The notes beneath the pieces were generated by a model. The model made no database searches, had not been told where the DNA came from, and was given only the letters and a program-made list of their open reading frames with translations. A stretch of DNA of 64,000 bases from Planococcus circulans (lineage in GTDB: Bacteria; Bacillota; Bacilli; Bacillales_A; Planococcaceae): the NCBI RefSeq assembly GCF_020023385.1, contig NZ_JAIQCL010000007.1, forward strand, positions 1 to 64,000, in the 5' to 3' direction. Shown one piece after another: positions 25,332-34,022 of the stretch. The translations under genes were made by a program, and so were the position numbers. The stretch's first letter is position 1. Each line of letters begins with the position of its first letter.

Positions 25332-26312
25332 ATGAGAAAGATTACAATGCGTGCAGCTTTACTGGAAGCTTTAAATGAGGAAATGGAGCGGGATGAAACG
25401 ACAGTTCTGTTTGGGGAAGACGTCGGTAAATTTGGCGGCATCAATGCCGTAACAAAAGGCTTGTATGAAAAGTTCGGAAGTACCCGTGTATTTGATACAC
25501 CGATTGCTGAACCGACAATCGTAGCGGCAGCAGTGGGAATGGCGATCACCGGAAATGCCCGTCCGATTCCTGAATTGCAGTTTGGTGATTTTGTAGGAAT
25601 CGCTTTTGATGAAGTTTTCAACAAAATGGGGAAATGGCGGTTCATGCATGGCGGGCAGATGGAAATGCCAGTAACTTTGCGCTTGCCTATTGGTATTGCG
25701 GGCGGAGCAGGGCCAGAGCATTCACAAAGTCCTCAAGCCTTATTCATGCACGGTCCAGGGCTTCAAATCGTTATTCCTTCCACTCCTTACGATGCTAAAG
25801 GGCTGTTGAAAACCGCAATCCGCGATAATAATGCTGTATTATTCTTTGAACATAAAGTTCTTTATGATATGAAAGGTGAAGTTCCGGAAGAGGAATACTT
25901 GATTCCATTCGGCAAAGCGGACATTAAACGTTCTGGCACAGATGTCACCATTATCGCCACGGCTCTGCAGGTCCATACGGCTTTGGCAGCTGCTGATGAG
26001 CTGGCGGTTCAGGGTGTGGAAGTGGAGGTCATTGATCCGCGTACTTTGGCTCCTTTGGACATGGAAACGATCTTGGAATCAGTCAGAAAAACAGGGCGTG
26101 CCTTAATTGTCCATGAAGAACCGAAAACGGGAGGCTCTGGCGCCGAAATTGCGGCTCAAATCCAAGAAGGTGCTTTGTTTGATCTCAGTGCACCTATCAG
26201 AAGAATCGGCAGCCCGGATGTTCCCATTGCGCAGAGTATTTACCTGGAACAATTTTATACACCGAGTAAAGACCAAATCACCAAAGCGGTCAATGAATTG
26301 ATGGAATATTAG
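25332..26312 (+). CDS. acoB: Acetoin dehydrogenase-type E1 beta subunit
   Basis: Transketolase-like beta subunit, 326 residues. FGEDVGKFGGINAVTKGL near residues 28-45, DTPIAEPTIVAAAVGMAI around 59-76, and ERMHGGQ-equivalent FMHGGQMEMPV near 109. C-terminal VHEEPKTGGSGAEIAAQI is the usual transketolase C domain. It pairs with the E1 alpha encoded 14 bases upstream. ATG 25332 after AAAGGGGGAG. A strong hairpin follows before the E2 gene, so E1 subunits may be made in excess. Confidence 0.85.
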   Translation: MRKITMRAALLEALNEEMERDETTVLFGEDVGKFGGINAVTKGLYEKFGSTRVFDTPIAEPTIVAAAVGMAITGNARPIPELQFGDFVGIAFDEVFNKMGKWRFMHGGQMEMPVTLRLPIGIAGGAGPEHSQSPQALFMHGPGLQIVIPSTPYDAKGLLKTAIRDNNAVLFFEHKVLYDMKGEVPEEEYLIPFGKADIKRSGTDVTIIATALQVHTALAAADELAVQGVEVEVIDPRTLAPLDMETILESVRKTGRALIVHEEPKTGGSGAEIAAQIQEGALFDLSAPIRRIGSPDVPIAQSIYLEQFYTPSKDQITKAVNELMEY

Positions 26313-26317
26313 AAGCC

Positions 26318-26357
26318 AGGGGCTGGACAAGGTATGATTCCAAGCCAGCCCCTTTTT
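26318..26357 (+). terminator. Intraoperon hairpin between E1 beta and E2 genes
   Basis: Perfect 9-bp stem AGGGGCTGG / CCAGCCCCT (26318-26326, 26345-26353) with an 18-base loop and five T. It looks like an intrinsic terminator, probably leaky, because the E2 gene downstream has no obvious promoter. Confidence 0.75.
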
Positions 26358-26395
26358 GGATTTTCCACGATTACTTTTAGAAGGGAGTGCATAAG

Positions 26396-27565
26396 ATGTA
26401 TGAAGTGAAAATGCCCCGTTTAGGGGTGACGATGCAAAACGGTACAGTTACCGAATGGTTGGTTGAAGAAGGTGAGGAAGTCAAAAAAGGCGATTATTTA
26501 TTTGAATTGGAAACCGAAAAATCGACATTGGAAATAGAAGCCCAGGAATCGGGGGTATTGAAAAAAATCATCGTTCCTGCGGATGTAGAAGTTCCGGTGA
26601 ATACAGTCATCGCCATTTTAGGTGCGGCGGATGAAGAAGCGGATTTGTCGATATACACACATGACGCCAAAGCAGCACCTGCTGAAAAAACAGAAGAAGT
26701 TGTGAAAGAAGCGGTTGCTCAGGATCCATCGAAGCCAGCTGCAAGAAAAGGCGGAGTTTCACCAAGAGCGCGGAAACTCGCAAAAGAACTTGGGGTTTCT
26801 TTGGATACCGTAAACGGAACTGGAAAAGATGGAATCGTCACTGAAGAAGATATCCGAAATGCATCAGCTCCAGCTTCAAGCTCAACTATTAAAGTGAAAG
26901 AGACGATTTCACTCAATGGTGTTAAGAAAGCAATGGCACAAAATGTCCTGAACAGCTGGCAAAGCATCCCGCAGTTCACTCAAATGGTCTCCGTGAATAT
27001 GACAAATGCATTAACGGTGAAAAAAGAACTCAGCGATATTTCGTTGAATGACATCATTGTAAAAACGGTCAGCAATGCAGTGGGTAATTATCCGCTCGTC
27101 AACAGCAAGTTGGAAGACGACAATAAAATCACTGTCTACGAAGAAGTGAATATCTCTGTAGCCGTCAACAGCTCTCATGGACTGGTGGTGCCGGTTGTGA
27201 AAAATGCAGAGAGCAAGTCGATTCAGGAGATTTCTGCAGAAATCAAACAGCTGGCCGAAAAAGCGGAAAACAAAGAATTGGCAATGGAAGATTATGAAAA
27301 TGGCACGATCACCATTTCCAATCTTGGAAGCCTTGGCATAGAATCGGGAACCCCGATTGTCAATAGCCCACAATCAACCATTATCTTTGCCGGCGCAATC
27401 CGAAAGACGCCGATTGTAGGGGAGGATGACGAAATTTCTGTTGCCCCGATTATGGTTTTGTCGATCTGCTACGACCACCGCTTTATCGATGGCGTGACAG
27501 GTGCCCATTTTACAAATGAAGTAAAGAGAGCATTTGAAAACGTAACTGTGGAAGAATTGAGCTGA
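26396..27565 (+). CDS. acoC: Dihydrolipoamide acyltransferase E2 component
   Basis: Core enzyme of the acetoin-type complex, 389 residues. The N-terminal lipoyl domain has the lipoylated Lys in ELETEKSTLEIE (about residue 43). An acidic Ala/Pro linker (about 85-120) and a peripheral-subunit-binding domain SPRARKLAKELGVSLDTVNG (split: SPRARKLAKELG, VSLDTVNGTGKDG) follow. The catalytic domain ends with the transferase motif YDHRFIDG. ATG 26396 lies eight bases after AAGGGAG; GTG 26387 overlaps that site. No E3 (lipoamide dehydrogenase) gene is in the operon, so E3 must be shared from elsewhere. Confidence 0.88.
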   Translation: MYEVKMPRLGVTMQNGTVTEWLVEEGEEVKKGDYLFELETEKSTLEIEAQESGVLKKIIVPADVEVPVNTVIAILGAADEEADLSIYTHDAKAAPAEKTEEVVKEAVAQDPSKPAARKGGVSPRARKLAKELGVSLDTVNGTGKDGIVTEEDIRNASAPASSSTIKVKETISLNGVKKAMAQNVLNSWQSIPQFTQMVSVNMTNALTVKKELSDISLNDIIVKTVSNAVGNYPLVNSKLEDDNKITVYEEVNISVAVNSSHGLVVPVVKNAESKSIQEISAEIKQLAEKAENKELAMEDYENGTITISNLGSLGIESGTPIVNSPQSTIIFAGAIRKTPIVGEDDEISVAPIMVLSICYDHRFIDGVTGAHFTNEVKRAFENVTVEELS

Positions 27566-27582
27566 AGAATAGGGGGATGATT

Positions 27583-28350
27583 ATGAGGTTAGCAGGGAAA
27601 ACAGCGATCATTACTGGAGCAGGAAGCGGTCAGGGAAAAGCATCTGCTTTGCTATTCGCTGAACAGGGAGCAAAAGTCGTCATTGCCGAATGGAATGAAG
27701 AAGCGGGAAAGCAAGTGGAAAAAGAAATCACTGATGCCGGAAATGAAGCAATGTTTTTCAAAACGGACATTTCAAATGAAGAGAATGTCCAAGAACTGGT
27801 TAGCGTCGTTCAAGACAAATACGGCAGCATCGATATTTTATTCAATAATGCCGGCATCGGTTTTTCTTCCCGTTCCAAGTACACCATGGCCTCTATTCTA
27901 GAGACACCGTTGGATGACTGGAACAGCATTATGAGTATTAATCTGAATGGCACTTTTTTGATGTCGAAGTATGTCATTCCTGTAATGATCGAGCAAGGGA
28001 AAGGGAGTGTCATCAATAACTCTTCTTTAAATGGCATAATCGGTGTCACTGGAGCAGACGCCTATACGGCGTCAAAAGGCGGGGTTGTAGCATTGACACG
28101 CGTGATGGCAGCCGACTACGGGAAGCACAATATCCGTGTCAATTGCATTTGCCCGGGTGCAATCAATACACCGATGATCAGCGAAGTGCTGGATATTCCG
28201 GAAATCGCTAAAAACTACGAAACAGGTCCGCTTGGAAGAGTGGGAGAACCGGAAGAAATTGCCGGAGCTGCGTTGTTTTTGGCATCTGATGAAGCCAGTT
28301 ATATAACTGGAGTCATTCTGCCGGTAGATGGCGGATGGAGCACAGTTTAA
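27583..28350 (+). CDS. Short-chain dehydrogenase, acetoin/butanediol dehydrogenase-like
   Basis: SDR of 255 residues with TGAGSGQGKASALLF at residues 10-24, NNAGIG near 89, catalytic Ser in NNSSLNG, and YTASKGG (Tyr/Lys). AEWNE after the second strand suggests NAD. Last gene of the sigma-54 operon before a terminator. It could interconvert 2,3-butanediol (or a related diol) with the acyloin cleaved by the E1-E2 complex, extending the pathway one step. ATG 27583 rather than 27577, which touches the AGGGGG ribosome site. Confidence 0.82.
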   Translation: MRLAGKTAIITGAGSGQGKASALLFAEQGAKVVIAEWNEEAGKQVEKEITDAGNEAMFFKTDISNEENVQELVSVVQDKYGSIDILFNNAGIGFSSRSKYTMASILETPLDDWNSIMSINLNGTFLMSKYVIPVMIEQGKGSVINNSSLNGIIGVTGADAYTASKGGVVALTRVMAADYGKHNIRVNCICPGAINTPMISEVLDIPEIAKNYETGPLGRVGEPEEIAGAALFLASDEASYITGVILPVDGGWSTV

Positions 28351-28370
28351 AGCAGGTGGCTTCATATCGG

Positions 28371-28396
28371 AAAAGGGCGGAAGTCCGCCCTTTTTC
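28371..28396 (+). terminator. Terminator of the sigma-54 operon
   Basis: Stem AAAAGGGCGGA / TCCGCCCTTTTT with a two-to-four-base loop and T-run. It separates the operon from the activator gene. Confidence 0.88.
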
Positions 28397-28426
28397 TATA
28401 CATACTAAAAACGGGAGTGGTTGGAT

Positions 28427-30406
28427 TTGGCTGACATACATGTATATAAACCCACCGACGCAACTGTCAGGCGCCCCGAAAAAAATAGGAAGCTGAAAAT
28501 GGCTTGGACAAATCATGTTAAATGGAATACGCCGGAAGGTGAAGTCCGGGAAGTCATAGCGGAGTCTTGGAGCCGTTCCAAAGAGTATGGGGTAAATCCC
28601 GATCTTTTGGCAGCGCCAGTAATCTGCACTGAAAAAGCAATAGAAAGTAAAATCCGGAAAAACATAGAACTCTTGAACCTAATCCGTCCTTTATTGGATG
28701 ATCTTTTCGCTGTGGTCCGTGGAAGCGATAGCATCATTGCATTTTCAGATAAAGAGGGTGTCATTTTGGAATTGTTTGGAGACAGTGAAATTGCTATGAA
28801 TGCGGCAAGTGCTAATTTCAAAGTTGGCGCCAAAATGAGTGAAAGGCATTCTGGAAGCAATGCCATCGGAACAGCAATTGCAATCGGTGGTCCGATCCAA
28901 ATGGTGGGAGCAGAGCATTATTGTGTAGCATGGCATACTTCCCATTGTTCAAGTGCCCCTATCCGTGATCCGCTTTCATCTGAAATTATCGGTATTATAA
29001 CAGTGGTCGGCTATTTGAATACCGCTCATCCGCATTCCTTGGCTTTGGTGAAGGCGGCTGCCGAAGCAATCATGAAATTGATTGAACAAAAAGAGCTGGA
29101 GCAGGAAAAGTATATGAGCAACCATTACTTTAATGCTGCCTTGGAATCAGTTTCGGATGGAATAGTCATCGTTAACCTTCATGGTGAAATTCTTCGTATG
29201 AACAAAATTGCTGCACATCTTCTTCATCTTCCAGGAAGTAATTTTGAAAAGCTCAAGATAAACGAGATTGAAAAGCTGAAGTCTTTTTCAACGGACTTAA
29301 CTGAAACGATCAATGAACATGAAGTGATATTGAAAGGCGAATCTAGTGTGGAAAGTGGAGGCGGAACCCAATTTTTTCTGACTTCCCGAAAAATAGGAAT
29401 CGAAAAGGAGCATATCGGAAATATTCTGATCCTCAAACGGAAAGTATCGAAAGAATTGATGAACAGTACTGCAATACACCAGTTCTCTTCTCTTGTGGGA
29501 GAAGAAGAGAGTTTTCGGAAAACGGTGGACTATGCAAGAAAAGCAGCCAAAACAGATAAAAATGTTTTATTGATCGGTGAAAGCGGAACAGGGAAAGAAC
29601 TGTTTGCCCAGGCTATCCATAATGACAGTTCAAGGCAGCGTGGTCCTTTTCTGGCCATCAACTGTGCTTCAATTCCGCAGGAGCTGATTGCCAGTGAATT
29701 ATTTGGCTATGTAGATGGTGCTTTTACGAATGCGGCACGCGGCGGCAAGAAAGGGAAGTTCGAAGCGGCTCATGGAGGAACATTGCTCCTTGATGAAATC
29801 GGCGATATGCCCTTGGACCTCCAAGCGAACCTATTGCGTGTTTTGGAAGAAAGAGAGATTACACCTCTCGGGTCAAACCGCTCAAAATCGGTGGATGTCA
29901 GAATCATCGCAGCCACCAATCAAGACTTATTGTCTCTGGTAAAAGAAAAGAAATTCAGGCTTGATTTATTTTATCGTTTGAATATCCTGACCTTGGAGAT
30001 TCCGCCTCTCCGGAAAAGGAAAAGTGACTTGCCACTTCTGGTCGATTATTTTTCAAGAACAAAAAAACTGGCACCTGAAGCAGTAAATGCCTTTATGGCT
30101 TATGAGTGGCCGGGGAATCTCAGAGAGCTAAAAAATGTATTAGAGCAAATGGAGGTGTTCTGTGACGAGGACATTTTAACGTCGGAATATCTTCCAGCTT
30201 ATTTAGCAAAAGAAACCCCGCCACAAGAAAATCCGGAATTATATAAAAAAATGGAAAAAGAAACAAAAGCACAAATGCTGAAAGCAGTCTTGCGGAATTC
30301 AGAAAAAATAGAACAGGCTGCGAAAACTTTAGGCGTGTCTGTCAGCACCGTCTATCGGTGGGCGGGTGAACAGAATATCTCGGTAAAGGAAAGTTTTAAA
30401 AAATAG
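28427..30406 (+). CDS. acoR: Sigma-54-dependent activator, AcoR-like
   Basis: Enhancer-binding activator of 659 residues. An N-terminal GAF domain (about residues 65-225, with SERHSGSNAIGTAIAIG) probably senses acetoin or a like compound. A PAS domain (about 228-335, ALESVSDGIVIVN) follows. The AAA+ domain has Walker A GESGTGKE, Walker B LLLDEIGDM and the sigma-54 contact loop GAFTNA, where GAFTGA is normal. A C-terminal Fis-type helix-turn-helix reads QAAKTLGVSVSTVYRW. Start TTG 28427 (nine bases after GGGAG) or TTG 28421. The gene lies downstream of its presumed target operon. Confidence 0.9.
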   Translation: MADIHVYKPTDATVRRPEKNRKLKMAWTNHVKWNTPEGEVREVIAESWSRSKEYGVNPDLLAAPVICTEKAIESKIRKNIELLNLIRPLLDDLFAVVRGSDSIIAFSDKEGVILELFGDSEIAMNAASANFKVGAKMSERHSGSNAIGTAIAIGGPIQMVGAEHYCVAWHTSHCSSAPIRDPLSSEIIGIITVVGYLNTAHPHSLALVKAAAEAIMKLIEQKELEQEKYMSNHYFNAALESVSDGIVIVNLHGEILRMNKIAAHLLHLPGSNFEKLKINEIEKLKSFSTDLTETINEHEVILKGESSVESGGGTQFFLTSRKIGIEKEHIGNILILKRKVSKELMNSTAIHQFSSLVGEEESFRKTVDYARKAAKTDKNVLLIGESGTGKELFAQAIHNDSSRQRGPFLAINCASIPQELIASELFGYVDGAFTNAARGGKKGKFEAAHGGTLLLDEIGDMPLDLQANLLRVLEEREITPLGSNRSKSVDVRIIAATNQDLLSLVKEKKFRLDLFYRLNILTLEIPPLRKRKSDLPLLVDYFSRTKKLAPEAVNAFMAYEWPGNLRELKNVLEQMEVFCDEDILTSEYLPAYLAKETPPQENPELYKKMEKETKAQMLKAVLRNSEKIEQAAKTLGVSVSTVYRWAGEQNISVKESFKK

Positions 30407-30418
30407 TTTTTTCCCAAA

Positions 30419-30450
30419 ACCTCAAACGATATTTGTTTGAGGTATTTTTC
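30419..30450 (+). terminator. Terminator after the activator gene
   Basis: Perfect 9-bp stem ACCTCAAAC / GTTTGAGGT (30419-30427, 30435-30443) followed by ATTTTTC. Confidence 0.8.
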
Positions 30451-30484
30451 TGCCTGATGGAACAAGTTGGTGGAAGCCAAGAAA

Positions 30485-30576
30485 GCAGGTAATATCACAT
30501 AGTATTTAAACGATGCGTTAAAAATTAAAGTATTAGTAATAAATCTATTGCATATTCAAAAAAAGGCAGGTAATAT
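30485..30576 (+). repeat. Direct repeat GCAGGTAATAT upstream of cassette 2
   Basis: GCAGGTAATAT occurs at 30485-30495 and again at 30566-30576, both in AT-rich sequence before the second acyl-CoA dehydrogenase. It could be paired regulator sites; nothing else supports this. Confidence 0.35.
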
Positions 30577-30627
30577 GAAATAAATACAAATTTTCAGATA
30601 ATTATAAATGCTTAAAGGAGGAAACAT

Positions 30628-31776
30628 ATGGAAGCATCTTTTTTAACTGAAGATCATCAACTGTTCAGAAAATCCTTGAGAAAAATGTTGGATAAAGAAG
30701 CTTATCCTTTTTATGAAAAATGGGAGGAAGAAAAGGCGATTCCACGAGAGTTTTGGACGAAGCTTGGCGAGAATGGCTTCTTATTGCCGTGGGTGGAGGA
30801 AAATTATGGCGGTCTAGCTTTAGATTTTTCATATTCATTTATATTGACAGAGGAATTAGAACGCGTGGGAGTTGGGCTTGCTAGCGGTATTTGCCTTCAC
30901 TCGGATATTGTAAGCCCTTACATATCTTCATATGGGACAGAAGAGCAAAAGGAGAAATGGCTTCCAAAGAGTGTAACTGGTGAATTCGTTTCAGCTATTG
31001 CGATGACTGAACCAGGTGCAGGCTCCGATTTAGCGGGCGTCAAAACGACTGCGCAACGAAACGGAGATCATTATATCCTGAATGGTGAAAAAACATTCAT
31101 CACCAATGGGCAGAATGCGGATTATATTGTGGTGGTGTGTAAAACAGATTTGAAAGCGGAACCTGCTCACAGAGGCATCAGCCTATTGATCGTTGAAAAA
31201 GGTACAGAAGGATTCCGAACAGGTAAAAAACTCCACAAGATGGGCATGCATTCGGGGGATACTGCGGAACTGATTTTTGAAGATGCTAAAGTTCCTGCCG
31301 AAAACTTGCTCGGTGAAGAGGGAAAAGGATTCTACTACTTAATGGATAAATTGCAGCAGGAACGTCTGGTTGTCGCATTACAGGTTCAAGTAGAGGCGGA
31401 AGAAATGTTGCGTTTGACGATTGATTATGTAAAAGAACGTAAAGCATTTGGTAGCCGCATCGCTGATTTCCAGAATACCCAATTCAAAATCGCCGAAATG
31501 GCGACGGAAATCGATATAGGAAGAACGTACGTCAATACACTGACAGAAAAACATATCGCAGGCGAAGAAATTGTCAAAGAAGTATCCATGGCAAAGTGGT
31601 GGATCAGTGAAATGGCTAAAAGGGTTGCTGCTGAATGTCTTCAGCTCCATGGTGGATATGGCTATATGGAGGAATACGAAATTGCCCGGCGTTATCGCGA
31701 CATCCCTGTCACGAGCATTTATGCGGGCACAACAGAAATTATGAAAAACATCATTGCCAAGAAAATTCTGGCCTAG
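30628..31776 (+). CDS. Acyl-CoA dehydrogenase, cassette 2
   Basis: FAD-dependent acyl-CoA dehydrogenase of 382 residues in the short/medium-chain type. AMTEPGAGSDLAGVKTTA near 131, ERLVVALQVQVEAEEML near 246, LHGGYGYMEEYEIARRYRD near 346-364, and YAGTTEIMKNIIAKKIL at the C-terminus. The Glu of GYMEEY or TTEI supplies the catalytic base region. Unlike the protein at 5949, it has the standard GTTEI ending, so it performs normal alpha-beta desaturation. AAAGGAGG ribosome site. Opens cassette 2 and is followed after 14 bases by a TetR gene. Confidence 0.92.
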   Translation: MEASFLTEDHQLFRKSLRKMLDKEAYPFYEKWEEEKAIPREFWTKLGENGFLLPWVEENYGGLALDFSYSFILTEELERVGVGLASGICLHSDIVSPYISSYGTEEQKEKWLPKSVTGEFVSAIAMTEPGAGSDLAGVKTTAQRNGDHYILNGEKTFITNGQNADYIVVVCKTDLKAEPAHRGISLLIVEKGTEGFRTGKKLHKMGMHSGDTAELIFEDAKVPAENLLGEEGKGFYYLMDKLQQERLVVALQVQVEAEEMLRLTIDYVKERKAFGSRIADFQNTQFKIAEMATEIDIGRTYVNTLTEKHIAGEEIVKEVSMAKWWISEMAKRVAAECLQLHGGYGYMEEYEIARRYRDIPVTSIYAGTTEIMKNIIAKKILA

Positions 31777-31790
31777 GGGTGGAAGAAAGC

Positions 31791-32375
31791 ATGAAGCTTG
31801 CGGAAAAAAGGGCCTTAAAGAAAAAAGAGGAAATATTGATGGCCGCCGTGGCTATCGTGAACCGCAGAGGGTATTCCGGCGCCACGATGGAAGAAATTGC
31901 TGCTGATCTGCTGATGACTAAAGGAGCGCTTTATTACTATTTCAAAAATAAAGGCGACTTGATGTTCCAATGCCACAATCTGGTGCTTGGAGCCGCCATT
32001 GAGGAACAGGAAGAACATCTCAAAAAAAGCGGTACAGCAGAAGCAGTTTTAAGAGCAATGATCGTTACACATATTGATTACGCAATCGAAGAAAAAGAAA
32101 CGTTTAATATGATTTTGAAACCTGAACAGATATTTACGGAAGAACAGTTGACTGCAGTATTGGATCTTCGAAAATTCTATTCTCATTTATTTGATCAGAT
32201 CATTGGTAGGGGAGTCGAATTCGGTGAATTTGAAGTAAATGATCCACTGATTTCCAGAATGATCATTCTTGGGTCGATGAACTGGATCCAGCAATGGTAT
32301 CGGCCTGGGGGACGGCTTTCAAAAGAAGAGCTGCAAAAAACATTTGGGGATTCGATCATTAAATTATTGAAATAA
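31791..32375 (+). CDS. TetR/AcrR-family regulator, cassette 2
   Basis: 194 residues; paralogue of the regulator at 12149 with the same length. Helix-turn-helix ATMEEIAADLLMTKGALYYYF (given in pieces: ATMEEIAADLL, MTKGALYYYF). The EKETFNMILKPEQIFTEE segment also matches its paralogue. Start ATG 31791 follows GGGGTGG. An open frame continues 156 bases upstream into the dehydrogenase gene but has no ribosome site. It likely represses this cassette in response to an acyl-CoA; cross-talk with the other copy is plausible since the recognition helices are nearly the same. Confidence 0.88.
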   Translation: MKLAEKRALKKKEEILMAAVAIVNRRGYSGATMEEIAADLLMTKGALYYYFKNKGDLMFQCHNLVLGAAIEEQEEHLKKSGTAEAVLRAMIVTHIDYAIEEKETFNMILKPEQIFTEEQLTAVLDLRKFYSHLFDQIIGRGVEFGEFEVNDPLISRMIILGSMNWIQQWYRPGGRLSKEELQKTFGDSIIKLLK

Positions 32376-32388
32376 AGGGGCGGGGAGA

Positions 32389-33891
32389 ATGTTCATTACT
32401 GAAAATTTAGAAGCAAATGTCCAAAAGTATCCGGATAAAATCTACACTTCCTACAACGGACGAGAATGGACTTATAGAGAATTCTTCGAAAAAGCTCAGC
32501 GTGTAGCTGCTTATTTTCAGAAAAAGGGGTATCAAAAAGAAGACATCATCGCTTTGTATTCATTGAATTCAGATGTTTTTCTAGTGTGCTATTACGGGGT
32601 CCAGCTCGGAGGGTTTACTGTTATGCCGGTCAATACGAAACTGGCTGCACCAGAAGTTGAATATATTTTTTCGAATTCTGAAGCCAAAGCCTTGATTTAT
32701 GATGTTCGGATTGAAGAGACAGTTGATCAGACCAGTTATTCATTTGAGGATGTACTCGTAATTGGCGGCGAAAAGGATTCGTTAGGAAAAATACTTGAGG
32801 ATGAATCCCTTCTATTTACTGCTGCTGAATTAGCGGGTGAAAATACGGCAGTTGTCATGTATACATCAGGAACGACCGGAAAACCAAAAGGGGTAATGTT
32901 GACCAACAACAATGTGAAAGCCGCGGGTGAAATCTGGTCTGAAGCCATGTCGATTACGGAAAATGACCGGATGCTTGTTTCGACACCACTCTTCCATTGT
33001 GCAGCAAGCCATGTATTTGTTGTTCCAGTCACTTATAAGGGCGGGAGCATCATCATTGAAGAAGCATTCTCTCCTGATAAAACGCTTGATATGCTGCAGC
33101 AGGAAAGTCCGACAATGTTCTTTGGAGTACCGGCCATGTTCAGTATTATTTTGAACTTACCTGATATCAAGAAAGTTGAACTGCCGAACCTTCGGCTATT
33201 TGGTTATGGGGCAGCCCCCATGCCTTATGAACTGGTGAAGACATTGAAAGAAACGTTTCCGAATGTAGCCGTGCAAAATTTATATGGCCAGACTGAAAAT
33301 GCTCCAGCCGCCTCCACCTTGAAAGATCATCTGGCTTTAGAAAAAATTGGGTCAGTTGGAGAAAAACTGCCCCAAACAGACGTTCAGGTAGTAGATGAAT
33401 TTGGCGAGCCTCTTCCTGTTGGGCAGGTCGGAGAAATAGTAGTGAAAGGGCCTCAGGTCATGAAAGGTTATCTGAGAAATCCTGAAGCCACTCACCAGGC
33501 AATCAAAAACGGCTGGCTCTATAGTGGGGACTTGGGTAAATTTGATGAAGATGGGCTGTTGTATATCGTGGACCGCAAAAAGGATATGATCATCCGAGGC
33601 GGAGAAAATGTATACCCGGTCGAAGTGGAAGAAGTTCTTTACCAGATTCCACAGCTCATGGAATCTGCTGTAGTGGGAGTGCCGCATGAAGTTTATGGCG
33701 AAGTTCCGAAGGCTTATGCGGTACTGAAGAATGGTCAGTCTATAACTGAAGAAGAGATCAAAAGCTATTGTGCAACGCAGCTTGCCAAATATAAGGTGCC
33801 TTTCGAAGTTGAATTTATGGAAGAACTGCCAAGAAATGCTTCCGGTAAAGTATTAAAACATACATTACGGGCTAAAGAAAAAATTGGTTGA
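32389..33891 (+). CDS. Acyl-CoA synthetase (AMP-forming), cassette 2
   Basis: ANL-family ligase of 500 residues, the third in the window. VMYTSGTTGKPKGVMLT near residue 158-174, YGQTENAPA near 302, GDLGKFDEDGLLYIVDRKKDM near 382-402, and the catalytic Lys in NASGKVLKH near 489. AAGGGGCGGGGAG before ATG 32389. It overlaps no gene but is followed directly by a cre-like site and the second TRAP operon. It probably activates the acid taken up by that transporter. Confidence 0.9.
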   Translation: MFITENLEANVQKYPDKIYTSYNGREWTYREFFEKAQRVAAYFQKKGYQKEDIIALYSLNSDVFLVCYYGVQLGGFTVMPVNTKLAAPEVEYIFSNSEAKALIYDVRIEETVDQTSYSFEDVLVIGGEKDSLGKILEDESLLFTAAELAGENTAVVMYTSGTTGKPKGVMLTNNNVKAAGEIWSEAMSITENDRMLVSTPLFHCAASHVFVVPVTYKGGSIIIEEAFSPDKTLDMLQQESPTMFFGVPAMFSIILNLPDIKKVELPNLRLFGYGAAPMPYELVKTLKETFPNVAVQNLYGQTENAPAASTLKDHLALEKIGSVGEKLPQTDVQVVDEFGEPLPVGQVGEIVVKGPQVMKGYLRNPEATHQAIKNGWLYSGDLGKFDEDGLLYIVDRKKDMIIRGGENVYPVEVEEVLYQIPQLMESAVVGVPHEVYGEVPKAYAVLKNGQSITEEEIKSYCATQLAKYKVPFEVEFMEELPRNASGKVLKHTLRAKEKIG

Positions 33892-33905
33892 AGAGGAGGG
33901 AGAAG

Positions 33906-33919
33906 TGTAAGCGTTTTCT
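33906..33919 (+). promoter_or_regulatory. Putative cre site (CcpA) upstream of TRAP operon 2
   Basis: TGTAAGCGTTTTCT matches the B. subtilis cre pattern TGWAARCGNTWNCW at all positions. It begins 14 bases after the ligase stop and 104 bases before the receptor start. The same relative placement holds for TRAP operon 1. Confidence 0.65.
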
Positions 33920-34022
33920 TGTAAATGAGATTTATCAGAAGCAGAAAAGCCATGTTGCTGCCACCGGAGCTATCGTATTAAAGGAAAATAGAAAAAATAA
34001 TAAATACAAAGGGGATTTCATT

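Noticed and set aside
33888-34022. N-terminal extension of the second TRAP receptor
   Set aside because: It lies before a proper signal peptide and ribosome site and contains the cre site.
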